Source of the DNA: Verrucomicrobiota bacterium
GTDB taxonomy: Bacteria; Verrucomicrobiota; Lentisphaeria; Oligosphaerales; Oligosphaeraceae
NCBI GenBank assembly: GCA_019136135.1
Contig: JAGVUR010000087.1
Span: 62,001-126,000 of the forward strand
Direction: 5' to 3'
DNA length: 64,000 nt
The position numbers and the translations under genes are program-made. Positions 53,556-62,800 of the stretch are shown in pieces. Each line of letters opens with the position of its first letter. The first letter of the stretch is position 1. The notes under the pieces were generated by a model. It had not been told where the DNA came from. It made no database searches and was given only the letters and a program-made list of their open reading frames with translations.

Positions 53556-54722
53556 TTACCGATGGAAATCCGCGTCAACTTCAGCACGGAAATCGGGATT
53601 GGTGTAGTATTCCAGCGCGATGGCGCCCATTGCCGCCGCGGCATTGAGGCAGGCTTGATGCCCGCGCTCCGAGTTGGCTGCCGCCGTCATTTCCACAGAA
53701 TGCCCTGCGTATTCGTTGTCGCAAATGCCGAAATAGGGATGGATCCCTGGGCGTACGATTGAGAAGTTTCCGAAATCCGTCGATCCGCCGCCTGGCTTGG
53801 CTGGGACAGTGCATTCGATGCCGAGGTCTTTCAGCGCTTTCATGTACATTTTGTTCATTGATCCATTTGGCTTTCTCGCTGCAGTCGCTGTATCTGCGAA
53901 ATCGATTTTGCTTGTGCAGTCGGTCATGAGGCATGCGCCATCGACGATATTTTTGAATCGGACCTTCATGGTTTCGAGGTACGTATTTCTGACGCAGCGG
54001 AGGTAGAATTTCGCCTGTGTATGATCGGGGATGATATTCGGTCGATCTCCTCCTGCCGTAATGACACCATGGATTCTGGCGTCTTCCGGGAGTTGTTGCC
54101 TCCAGCATCCGACAGCCGCATAGACGAGGTTCATGGCGTCCAGCGCATTGATGCCTTGTTCAGGCATTCCACCTGCGTGGGAAGCCTTTCCGTAGAAGTC
54201 GATGGTGGCTCTTTGGTTGGCGGTGCATCCAGGGTCTGTGGTATAGGTTGGGGATGATTTTGGGTGTACCATCATGCAGGCATGGATGTCATCCAGCGCG
54301 CCTTGCCTTTCCAGAAGGACTTTTCCGCTGCCGCCCTCTTCGGCGGGTGTGCCCAGGACGACGAGCTTGCCGGGAATGCGCTCTTTGGTCATCAGTTGAC
54401 GCAAAGCATTTGCCGATGCCAGCGCCGCTGTGCAGATCAAGTTATGCCCGCACCCGTGCCCGATGCCGGGAAGCGCGTCGTACTCGGACGCCAAGGCGAA
54501 AACGATGTCGCCCTCACCCCATTCGGCTCGAAATGCCGTTTTCAGGCCCAGGTATGGGAAGGTGACCGAGAAGCCCCAGGATTCCAAAAGCTTGACCTGT
54601 TCGGCGGCGGCGTAGTGCTCCTCAAAGCTCAATTCAGGGCGTTCCCAGATGCGACGAGCCAGGTCCAGGTAGGTCTCGCGGTCGCGCTCAATGATGCTCA
54701 ATATGTCCTTGCAACGGGTCAT
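53556..54722 (-). CDS. M20-family amidohydrolase/peptidase
   Basis: 388 residues from the ATG at 54722, where GGAGG lies 8 bp upstream; a longer GTG frame opens at 54749. Metal-site motifs: EYDALPGIGHGCGHN (near residue 90-105), PAEEGGSGK, HPKSSPT and the dimerisation domain GKASHAGGMPEQGINALDA. AbgB-like amidohydrolases cleave N-acyl amino acids or p-aminobenzoyl-glutamate; the folate genes nearby (folE, folD) make the latter attractive but it is only a guess. It is 19 bp after folE on the same strand. Confidence 0.9.
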   Translation of the reverse strand: MTRCKDILSIIERDRETYLDLARRIWERPELSFEEHYAAAEQVKLLESWGFSVTFPYLGLKTAFRAEWGEGDIVFALASEYDALPGIGHGCGHNLICTAALASANALRQLMTKERIPGKLVVLGTPAEEGGSGKVLLERQGALDDIHACMMVHPKSSPTYTTDPGCTANQRATIDFYGKASHAGGMPEQGINALDAMNLVYAAVGCWRQQLPEDARIHGVITAGGDRPNIIPDHTQAKFYLRCVRNTYLETMKVRFKNIVDGACLMTDCTSKIDFADTATAARKPNGSMNKMYMKALKDLGIECTVPAKPGGGSTDFGNFSIVRPGIHPYFGICDNEYAGHSVEMTAAANSERGHQACLNAAAAMGAIALEYYTNPDFRAEVDADFHR

Positions 54723-54741
54723 TGTCTTGCCTCCACTAGCA

Positions 54742-55299
54742 TTAGGCACGATGGATCAATTTCAAAAACTCATTTCTGGTTGCGGCAGATTGCAGGAATG
54801 TGCCTTTCATCGCCGAGGTGACCATGCAGCTGTTTTGCTTCTCTACGCCGCGCATCATCATGCACAAATGATGGCATTCCATGACGACGCCGACGCCCTC
54901 AGCGTTGACGCGCTCCTTGATGAACGTGGCAATCTGCTGGGTCAGGCGCTCCTGGATCTGAAGGCGACGCGCAAAGCAGTCAACCAGTCGAGCCATCTTG
55001 CTGACCCCAAAAACCTTCTCGCGAGGAATGTATCCAATGTGGCAACGGCCGTAAAACGGAAGCATGTGATGCTCGCAAAGGCTGTAGACCTCAATGTCGC
55101 GAATAATGATCATGTGGTTGCATTCCTCGTGGAAAATTGCGTCTCCAACCACATCTTCGGGTTCGATGTTGTAGCCGCTAAGCAGGAATTCGTAGGATTT
55201 CGCAACCCTTTCCGGAGTTTTTGCAAGCCCTTCGCGATCCGGATCTTCGCCGACATTGATCAGCAACTGCCGAATCAATTCCTCTGTGTTCATAGACAT
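54742..55299 (-). CDS. folE: GTP cyclohydrolase I
   Basis: 185 residues. It converts GTP to dihydroneopterin triphosphate, the first step to folate and a possible source for queuosine-type deazapurines. Zinc ligands C75, H78 (SLCEHHMLPF) and C146 (ECHHLCMMMRG) are present, as are GRCHIGYIP and VTSAMKGTF. Length and order are normal for type IA. It lies between a class II aldolase gene (32 bp upstream) and the amidohydrolase gene. Confidence 0.97.
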   Translation of the reverse strand: MSMNTEELIRQLLINVGEDPDREGLAKTPERVAKSYEFLLSGYNIEPEDVVGDAIFHEECNHMIIIRDIEVYSLCEHHMLPFYGRCHIGYIPREKVFGVSKMARLVDCFARRLQIQERLTQQIATFIKERVNAEGVGVVMECHHLCMMMRGVEKQNSCMVTSAMKGTFLQSAATRNEFLKLIHRA

Positions 55300-55331
55300 T
55301 GTTGAAATGGCTCCATTCTGATAAAAAAGGG

Positions 55332-55964
55332 TTATTTTCGACCGACGAAGCGATCCAGCTCCGCAATTTTAGCGTCATCCAATCGCCGTACATCGCCCAA
55401 TTGCAATACGATCAGCGTCTGTTTTGCCGTGAACTCGAGCAGCTCGATTTTGTCAAACGCATCAAGCAGGTTTTTACCCACCGTCAGGATGCCATGGTTT
55501 TCCATCAAGCAGCAATCAGCGTTGACCATCGCCTCCGACACCCGTGTTGCCAAAGAGCTGGATCCCATTAATTCGTAGGGAACGAAGACAGGATTGCCCA
55601 GAATGGCGTAGGCTTCAGCAGTCAAGCGGGTGTCCAGTTTGGCTCCCGAAGCGCAAAATGCAGTCGCCGTGACAGGGTGGGCGTGGACAATCGCCTGAAT
55701 GTCAGGACGCTTCGCATAGATGGACAAGTGCATCCCCGTTTCGATGGACAACGGAAGCTTGCGAGTGAGCAATTGACGGTCGGGAGTGACTACGCAGACG
55801 CCCTCCGCAGTCAATTCGCCCTTGTCAAACTTGCTGGCAGTTATGGCAATATGCCCCTCTGGAGTACGGCACGATATGTTGCCACCTGATGATGTGGTCA
55901 AGCCGTGCTGGTACAATCGACGCATGTAGTACGCAACCTGAGTACGGGTTGATTCGCATAGCAT
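55332..55964 (-). CDS. Class II aldolase/adducin-family protein
   Basis: 210 residues starting behind AAGGAGG. Motifs: SSGGNISCR (phosphate site), E75 in PLSIETGMHL, and zinc ligands H94, H96 (VHAHP) and H157 (ENHG). The family includes L-fuculose-1-phosphate aldolase and L-ribulose-5-phosphate 4-epimerase; this length suits a fuculose- or rhamnulose-type phosphate aldolase. Fucose is a frequent product of mucin or algal glycan breakdown, which would agree with the neighbouring carbohydrate genes, but the specific substrate is not shown. Confidence 0.88.
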   Translation of the reverse strand: MLCESTRTQVAYYMRRLYQHGLTTSSGGNISCRTPEGHIAITASKFDKGELTAEGVCVVTPDRQLLTRKLPLSIETGMHLSIYAKRPDIQAIVHAHPVTATAFCASGAKLDTRLTAEAYAILGNPVFVPYELMGSSSLATRVSEAMVNADCCLMENHGILTVGKNLLDAFDKIELLEFTAKQTLIVLQLGDVRRLDDAKIAELDRFVGRK

Positions 55965-56346
55965 GGGAATGGACCTCCTTGAGTTCTATAAGAAACAAAA
56001 TGTAAAGTACTTAATATAATAGAAGAAAAGACCATGACAAGAAATCGTGCAAGAAACTAAATTTCCATGCTAAATCAAAAGAAAAATGCCAGATCCGTAC
56101 TCGAAAAGCATGTGACATGCCCCCTCAAATAATTTTTCGACAAAAATCTCCGCATCCTCTCCACATGTTTGTGGCTTGTCTTAAGTACGGGCACCCCGGG
56201 TGTCCGTACTCAAGCGGTGTCGCCGCTAAAGCGGCGAAGCTGGGGCGTTCCCAGCCAGCCCAGATTTGCCTTGCTGCAGAACAAGACAGTTTAGGTATGG
56301 GCACCCGGGTGCTCGTGCTTAGAGTGTTATGATTTCAGAAGCCGAG
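55965..56346. other. Gap holding composite palindromic unit 2
   Basis: 382 bp with no gene. The left end is the AT-rich upstream region of the aldolase gene (read leftward). The right part is the composite repeat at 56185-56318. Nothing else was recognised. Confidence 0.5.
56185..56318. repeat. Composite palindromic (REP/BIME-like) unit 2
   Basis: Two palindromes, 56185-56209 (GTACGGGCACCCC then GGGTGTCCGTAC) and 56295-56318 (GTATGGGCACCC then GGGTGCTCGTGC), are separated by 85 bp. The interior starts TCAAGCGGTGTC, has a CGCCGC-TAAA-GCGGCG hairpin and ends TTGCTGCAGAACAAGACAGT, aligning with unit 1 at 1226-1380. It ends 28 bp beyond the stop of the flippase-like gene. Confidence 0.8.
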
Positions 56347-57363
56347 CTAATTGCGGCGTTCATCCAGGAATCCCAAGCAAATGGCACCGAACATCGCCCA
56401 GGTCACAATCAAAATTGAGTTGACAATAGGGATGGTTCCGATGATGCTTGTAGGCGCAGTTTGGAATGCGGCAAAAAAAGCTGCCGACACGGCATCGCGC
56501 AATCCCAGCCCACCCGGCGTTGCGGGAACTAACGTGACTGCATTGCCAATTTGGGTACTTAGGAAATAGGCGGCAAAACTCAAGGACGTCTCGCCAATCG
56601 CTCGGCCAATGCAAAACAAGCCGATGCCTAGCGTGGTGTGAATCAGCATGGAGATCAACAGTGCTGTAATCACGGTCTTGCGGGACGACTTGTAGAGATT
56701 TGCGCTGTCGGCGAGCTTTTTGACCAAGTCTGTAATGGCTTTTGGGAGGTGCTTGTCCAGAACATTCAAGATTTTGGCGATAAACGGGATTTTCAGGAAA
56801 ACATCATTCCAAATAACCATCGCCAAAGCGGCCAAGCTTGCCAAGCCACCGAGGATGACAACCAGGAGCGAGGTTCCGATGACCGAATTGCTCGTCACCA
56901 AGTCCCAATGCGTCGCGGCAAACAGAATCCCACCAAGGTCGGCAACGAGAAACAACCCCGCGACACCGACGATTCGATCCATCGCAATCGTTAAAAATGT
57001 CTGGGTTCCCCGACCTTCGCGAGTCCTGGCAACATAGGCCAACTTTAGCAGATCGCCCGATACGGCACCAGGAATCAACATGGAAAAATATACGCCGACC
57101 AAAGTCAGCTTCAGCAAAAGCGAATACTTGAGGTGAATCCCCTGAACCGACAGCAGGCGCCCCCAGCGAAAGGCTCCCAAAAAATGGGTCGAGCCAATGC
57201 AGAGAAAGGCGCATGTGATCAGGAATTTGTTGGATTCCTTGATGGCGTCAAAAGGCTTGGCGTCCGTCTTGAGAATCGTGTAAGCCATCAGTCCGAACGC
57301 AAGGAAAATGCCCAGAACCCTGAGCAGCCAAATCATCACACTCTTGGGAGACTTGCTTAGCAT
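56347..57363 (-). CDS. UPF0104/lysylphosphatidylglycerol-synthase-TM-type membrane protein
   Basis: 338 residues from the ATG at 57363, which overlaps the folD end by 7 bases; the longer frame to 57453 lies inside folD and is unlikely. About eight membrane helices with the family motifs FLGAFRWGRLLSVQG, GVYFSMLIPGAVSGDLLKLAYVAR, MDRIVGVAGLF and VTLVPATPGGLGLRDAVSAAFF. Such proteins share the flippase-like domain of MprF and of glycan-lipid transporters. It probably moves or handles a lipid-linked molecule; the substrate is unknown. Last gene of gph-FKBP-folD-flippase. Confidence 0.88.
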   Translation of the reverse strand: MLSKSPKSVMIWLLRVLGIFLAFGLMAYTILKTDAKPFDAIKESNKFLITCAFLCIGSTHFLGAFRWGRLLSVQGIHLKYSLLLKLTLVGVYFSMLIPGAVSGDLLKLAYVARTREGRGTQTFLTIAMDRIVGVAGLFLVADLGGILFAATHWDLVTSNSVIGTSLLVVILGGLASLAALAMVIWNDVFLKIPFIAKILNVLDKHLPKAITDLVKKLADSANLYKSSRKTVITALLISMLIHTTLGIGLFCIGRAIGETSLSFAAYFLSTQIGNAVTLVPATPGGLGLRDAVSAAFFAAFQTAPTSIIGTIPIVNSILIVTWAMFGAICLGFLDERRN

Positions 57364-58244
57364 TGGGCTTTCATGGTCGCTGATTGAACCGTGTTGTACA
57401 AAAGCATTGTGATCGTCATGGGACCGACACCGCCGGGAACCGGAGTTATCCAACCGGCAACGTCCTTCACAGCTTCAAAATCAACGTCGCCGACTAGACG
57501 ATATCCCTTTTCATAGCTGCTGTCTTCGACTCTGTTGACGCCGACGTCGATGACCGCCGCCCCAGGCTTGACCATATCGGCCGTAACCGTATTCGGGCGA
57601 CCCGAGGCAACCACCAGGATATCCGCCTGGCGTGTGAAATCCGCCAGGTTTTTCGTCGCCGTATGGCAAAGCGTAACCGTTGCGTTTCCGCCTTCCGCCT
57701 TTCTTGCCAAAAGGGCGGCGACGGGCTTTCCGACGATATTTGACCGTCCTATGACTACAGCGTGCTTGCCCTTGGTTTCGATATTGTTGATCTTCAGCAG
57801 ATGGATGATCCCGTGCGGCGTGCAGGGGAGGAAACAGGGCTGTCCTATATTCATCCGTCCCACGTTGACGGGATGGAATCCGTCCACGTCCTTATCGGGA
57901 TCGATGGCCATGATGACCTTGTTTTCATCGATATGCCTTGGCAGGGGCAGTTGCACCAAGATTCCATGGATTTGGGAATCTTGGTTCAGCTTTTGGATAA
58001 GTCCAATCAGCTCCTCTTCGGATGAATTTTCGGGGAGTCGATTATCATCCGAGTAGATTCCGATTTCGGCGCATGCCTTTTCCTTTGCCGTGACGTATGA
58101 TTTTGAAGCGGGGTCGTCGCCGACGAGGACGACGGCCAGTCCTGGCACGACTCCCTTGTCCGCCTTGAGTTTCGCCACGGATTCAGTCAATTGTGCGCGG
58201 AGGTTTTTCGCTGCCAGCTTTCCATCGATTATCGTTGCAGTCAT
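57357..58244 (-). CDS. folD: Bifunctional methylene-tetrahydrofolate dehydrogenase/cyclohydrolase
   Basis: 295 residues. It interconverts 5,10-methylene- and 10-formyl-tetrahydrofolate. Y50 and K54 in SYVTAKEKACAEIGI are the cyclohydrolase pair; HGILVQLPLPRHID, DPDKDVDGFHPVNVGRM, PCTPHGI, GRSNIVGKPVAALL and TPVPGGVGPMTI complete the signature. It is 21 bp after the FKBP gene and overlaps the membrane protein gene. With folE nearby it marks a folate-rich neighbourhood, though on a separate transcription unit. Confidence 0.98.
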   Translation of the reverse strand: MTATIIDGKLAAKNLRAQLTESVAKLKADKGVVPGLAVVLVGDDPASKSYVTAKEKACAEIGIYSDDNRLPENSSEEELIGLIQKLNQDSQIHGILVQLPLPRHIDENKVIMAIDPDKDVDGFHPVNVGRMNIGQPCFLPCTPHGIIHLLKINNIETKGKHAVVIGRSNIVGKPVAALLARKAEGGNATVTLCHTATKNLADFTRQADILVVASGRPNTVTADMVKPGAAVIDVGVNRVEDSSYEKGYRLVGDVDFEAVKDVAGWITPVPGGVGPMTITMLLYNTVQSATMKAQC

Positions 58245-58265
58245 AGGTACAGGTTCCGGGGAGGC

Positions 58266-58922
58266 TTAGAAGACTTTGATCAGTTCGACTTCGAATATCA
58301 GGGTTGCCATTGGCGGGATGACGCTGCCGGCGCCGCTGTCGCCATAGGCGATTTCCGGCGGAATGGTCAGGATTGCCTTGCCGCCTTCCTTGAGCAATTG
58401 CAGGCCTTCGGTCCAGCCTGCGATCACTTGATTCAGCGGGAAATCAGCGGGCTGGCCGCGGTCAACCGAAGAATCAAATACCTTGCCGTCAATCAGTTTT
58501 CCGACATAGTGGACTCTGACCTTGTCCGTCGCCTTCGGGGATTTTCCGCTTCCCTGCACCAGATGTTCGATTTGCAGTCCTGATTTCGTGACGATAACGC
58601 CTTCCTTTTTTGCATTTTTCTCTCGGTATTCATCTCCTGCCTTCTTGTGCTCCGAGCCACCGCAGTCGTGGCCGCAAGAGCTGCAGTCGGTGCATCCGCC
58701 TTCTTGCTTTTGTTCGGCTTCGATGCGTTCCTGGAGTTCCGTCAACACGGCAATGAATTCCTCGTGCTTGATGGCTGGTTCCTTGCCATCGATCAAATCC
58801 AAAAATCCAGCCATGAACTTTTCGGAATCCAGTTCCAGCGGGAGTTGCGTGATTTGCATTGCGAAGTTGAGTCCCAATGCGTACGAGAGTTTCTGTTCGT
58901 CGTTTTTGAAGTGGATAGCCAT
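58266..58922 (-). CDS. FKBP-type peptidyl-prolyl isomerase with Cys-rich insert
   Basis: 218 residues with no signal peptide. A FkpA/FklB-type helical dimerisation domain (8-70, KLSYALGLNFAMQITQLPLEL) and a full FKBP domain (110-218: VRVHYVGKLIDGKVFDSS, VIAGWTEGLQLLKEGGKA, YGDSGAGSVIPPMATLIFEVEL). Between them is an insert with C77-x2-C80-x2-C83-x3-C87 and H85, which looks like a metal site and is not part of the usual Fkl fold. It should be a cytoplasmic isomerase/chaperone, possibly metal-responsive like SlyD (whose His/Cys tail is C-terminal instead). Confidence 0.93.
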   Translation of the reverse strand: MAIHFKNDEQKLSYALGLNFAMQITQLPLELDSEKFMAGFLDLIDGKEPAIKHEEFIAVLTELQERIEAEQKQEGGCTDCSSCGHDCGGSEHKKAGDEYREKNAKKEGVIVTKSGLQIEHLVQGSGKSPKATDKVRVHYVGKLIDGKVFDSSVDRGQPADFPLNQVIAGWTEGLQLLKEGGKAILTIPPEIAYGDSGAGSVIPPMATLIFEVELIKVF

Positions 58923-58947
58923 TTTTTGTTTTCTTTTTGTTTTGGGG

Positions 58948-59589
58948 TTATTTGTTCAAGAGGATCTTGGTCAATTCTTCAAAGGATTCGATGGAATAAT
59001 CTGGGATGCAAGTATCCATGATACCGAATCCGAATTTGCAGAACACGGATTTGAGTCCTGTGTTTTCTGCTGCTTTCAGATCGGTTCTATGGTCTCCGAC
59101 GATCCACGATCCTTCCTGTTTCGAGTTGGTTTCCTGGATTGCCTTGAGTATCGGCTCCGGGTGTGGCTTCAGGTGTTGGCACCGTCCTCCTCCGATTACC
59201 GCGTCAAAGTCGTCCAAGATATCCAATCCTTTCAGGATTTTGATGGCTGCCGGCTCGGGCTTGTTGGTCACGACGCACAAGTTGTAAGCCGTAGCCAGCT
59301 CATCGAGGGTGCTCTTCACATTCGGGTACAGCGTCGTGTTGTCCAGCAGGTGCTCCCTGTAGGTATCCGAGTACTTTTTCACCACGTCATCCAGATTGCA
59401 TTCAACGTCTTGGAAGCAGCGTTTCACAAGGTTGCGTATCCCGTCTCCGAGATATCCTGTCACAACAGGCTCCGGGAGTTCGGGCAAGCCGAGAGATGAA
59501 CGAACCAGGTTGATTGACAGCGCAAGGTCAAGGCGGGAATCAATCAACGTTCCGTCCAAATCAAAGATGACCAAAGACCGAGAAGACAT
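58948..59589 (-). CDS. gph: HAD-superfamily phosphatase, phosphoglycolate-phosphatase type
   Basis: 213 residues. HAD motif I is D10-L-D12-G-T (VIFDLDGTLIDS), motif II VVTNK (with a helical C1 cap at 18-85), motif III K in LKPHPEPILKAI, and motif IV VGDHRTDLKAAENTG. The cap and spacing fit Gph (2-phosphoglycolate to glycolate), though related HADs with other substrates look alike. It is first in the gph-FKBP-folD-flippase operon, 25 bp before the FKBP gene. Confidence 0.85.
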   Translation of the reverse strand: MSSRSLVIFDLDGTLIDSRLDLALSINLVRSSLGLPELPEPVVTGYLGDGIRNLVKRCFQDVECNLDDVVKKYSDTYREHLLDNTTLYPNVKSTLDELATAYNLCVVTNKPEPAAIKILKGLDILDDFDAVIGGGRCQHLKPHPEPILKAIQETNSKQEGSWIVGDHRTDLKAAENTGLKSVFCKFGFGIMDTCIPDYSIESFEELTKILLNK

Positions 59590-59897
59590 GCAACAAATCC
59601 ATTTTCAATTCGATGTAAAAACCAATAATGTCAACCATAATTCCTCAGTTTCCAGCAATTGACGGAAATTCTGTTTTCAAATTAGCGAACTCAGGGGGTA
59701 TGTCACATGGATTTTGAGTACGAAACCGAAGATTTTTTTGCTTTTGTCCTGTCTTGTTTTTTGTGAAATCAACAAGCGTATCAAAAGGGGAGAGAATTGA
59801 TTCCTTAATTTCTCTTTTGAATTGTAAATCATCAAAACCATGCTAGTTTTCAAGTACGTTTTTCTATGGCTCATTTTAAAATTGAAGAGGAAGAACT
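59590..59897 (+). other. Upstream region of the 1243-residue secreted protein
   Basis: 308 bp, strongly AT-rich, with an imperfect inverted repeat (GAGAGAATT...AATTTCTCTT, about 59792-59816) and the string ATTTTGAGTACG (59712), which resembles the flank of the REP-like palindromes without the palindrome itself. It lies between divergent genes, so promoters both ways are expected; none could be placed with confidence. Confidence 0.35.
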
Positions 59898-62800
59898 ATG
59901 AAACAGAATTTTCTCCTACTCCTGATCCTTTCGTCGGTTTGCCTGGCTCAGCTTCGTGTTGACTTTGGGGACGGCATCAAGGGCAGCATTGAATCCCAGG
60001 GCTACCGGGTTTCAGTCGAATCCTGGTGGAATGTGATCTATTCCGGAGGCGACAGGCTTCCTGCGGCGGACTTCAAGGGCAAGGTGAACGTCTCCAAGGA
60101 CGGCGTCCAATACCGGTCTGATGAACTGGATTTCGACATCGCCGCCGTCGCGGCAGAGCAGGGGATTGATTTCCGCGTGACAATCTTGAAGACATCCCGT
60201 CACATCGAGCAGATCATGTTTCCGCACCGGGCGGACTTCCCAGTCGAGGGAATGAGGAAATTCGTGTTTCCAACCCAGGGGAATTCCACGCATGGACTCG
60301 CATTGCTTCCCACATACTTCGCTGAGCACGACCTCAAGGGCGGCAGCCACAAGTGGCGATCTGTCGTCATGGGAACAAAGGGATACGAGATGCTCTTTGG
60401 GGGTCGATTGAACCAGCTGCCTGACAGGGTCGATCAGAAGCAACTCAAGGTCACGGAAGCTGGAAGGGAATGGTTCCAAAGAGACGCAATCAGGGGCATC
60501 GAGGTAAGCGAGTACAGTGTCAACAGACCGCCTGCGGAAGGGCAAGCGGATGTCGTACTCGTCGAAACCGAAGATGGGCCTGCCTTGGCAGGATCGCGGC
60601 TCGGAGGTGAAGGATGGCTCTTTAGATTCACCGGCTACGGAAACGACAGGTATGCGGACTACGGTCAAAGCGCAATGAGACGGATGTTTGTTGCAACCAT
60701 GAATGCCGTCGTTTACAGGGAACCAAAACGCCTTGAGGGAAAAAAGGCAATCCTCATCGCACTCAAAAACGGACCGATCAAGGGAAACTGGTCCCCGATG
60801 TACATCGAGAGGTTCGAGGAATTTTTCAGGAGCGCGTCCTTCCTCGGAACAGCCAATGCGACCTACGAGGTTGTCGACAGCCCGGAAGGCATGCGGAAGG
60901 CGTTGTCGGATCCCCAGGTTGGGCTAATCGTCAATCCTTACGGCGAGGCATTTCCTTCTGGCGAAACGGAGAAGTTTTTAGGCGATCTTGAGTTGGTTCG
61001 CAATTTTGTCCGTCGCGGCGGCGTTTGGTGGGAGCTTGCCGGGTATCCGTTTTATTGTGTTTTGGTGCCTCGTTCTCTCAACGACAAGTTGTATGCAGTC
61101 TATCCGAGTGCTGTCGCGGACTTTGCCCATATTTCTCATTCTGGTGGCGGCATCGCCATTTACGGCATTCAGCCGATGATGCGGAAGCCCTGGGACTTGG
61201 AGCGCCTGGTCAAGCCAGCCATGCTCCACTTGGAGGCAACCGGAACCGCGGCACGATTTACCCACGGCTGGATGATGGCGGTCAAGCAAGGAGATACCTG
61301 GCAATCGCCGCCGTTCCGTTGGGCAACAGACAAGGGCGATCCGAGGACCTCACTGGCGAACTACGCAAAACTCAATGAAATCCAGGGTTCGCTGGAGCAG
61401 AAGGTCACCAAGCCAGGCGTGCTGGACAAGCTGAAGGGTGCAGTCCTGGTCAAGCTTTTCTCATACGGCTCCAAGCATCAGATCGCAACGTTGGATCACC
61501 TGCCCAAGGGGTCGCTGGTGCACTACTCAAGCTACCTGAAAGGCGGATTTGACAAGGAGTACCCCGACCATCTGCCGGTAAATCCCAAATGGGGTACCAA
61601 CGACGACCTCGCAAGACTGATCGATCGTTCCCATGAACTCGGGCATCTCATCATGCCATACACCAACACATCATGGTGGTGCACGGATCCCAGGGGACCC
61701 ACCTTTGAACGGGAAGGCGAAGAACCGCTCGGACGAAATCTGGACGGTTCGCTCAAAAAGGAACGATACGCCAAGAACGAAGGTTTCTCGCTCTGCTTCT
61801 ACCATCCGGCAGTCCAGGCGGCGCACAGGAAGGTCAGGCACCAGATGACCGTCGAATTCCCAAATGACGTCCTCTTCCAAGATCAGGTTGGCGCTCGACG
61901 CTGGACCTGGAACTTCCATCCGCTGGAACCGAATCCCGCCAGTGGGCACGATGGAATGCACTCCCTGTCGATGGAGGACGCCAAGACTGTCCCGATGGCG
62001 ACCGAGGATGGCCACGACCGCGTGCTCAACTTCGAGACGATGATTTGCGGCGCGGCATGGAGCATGATTCCATCCTTCGGCAACCGCCGTTCCCATCACA
62101 TCATGTACAACTATCCTGCTGGAGATTGGCAGTTCTACCCAATCTTATCGTATCTGGGACACGACCAGGTCATCTTCACCACGCACGACCTTGGGCACTT
62201 CATGCGGAAGCCAATCAATGTCGCATACGCCATTGCCTGCGGATATGCGATGTCTGCGGCATGGCACCACGATGACGCAAACAACCAAGACTCGGTCAAC
62301 TGGATATTCTGGCTCGACGCAGTTCAAAAGTCGATCTGCAAGGACTATGCAGGCAAGAAACTGATAGACTTGAGATACCTCCAAGAAGGAATCTCGCAGC
62401 CCGCACCGCACAACGCGATCTATGCCGAGTACGATGGGGACATCAAGCTCGTCGTCAATATCGGCGAACGACCACTGGAACTCAAGGGACTCCTCGACAG
62501 TACAAAATTCTCATCGGTAGAACGCGCGTGGCTGGAAAGCAAGCCGTTGCCGGAATTCGGATTCTATGCGACGTCCCCACGCATCCGAACGGCACGGGTT
62601 TTCGATGACAAACAAAACATCGCTTCAGTCGCATTCCGACTCGAAAACAACGAATGGATCGGAGATTGCCTTGCCAATAATGACGCGACCATGACCATCC
62701 CAATGCCAACCGAACTCAACGGAAAAACCATTGCAGCAAGCACAAGAAATGGCGTAAAAGTCAACCTTATCTGGAATACCAAGGACGATATCGCAACAAT

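Noticed and set aside
57364-57453. Upstream extension of the flippase-like protein
   Set aside because: The extra 30 residues would be read from inside folD and have polar, non-family composition; the ATG at 57363 starts right before the first membrane segment.
59711-59723. TTTTGAGTACG as an eighth REP-like copy
   Set aside because: Only the flank-like string is present; the GC-rich palindrome core is missing. The same holds for TTTTGAGTATG near 42121.
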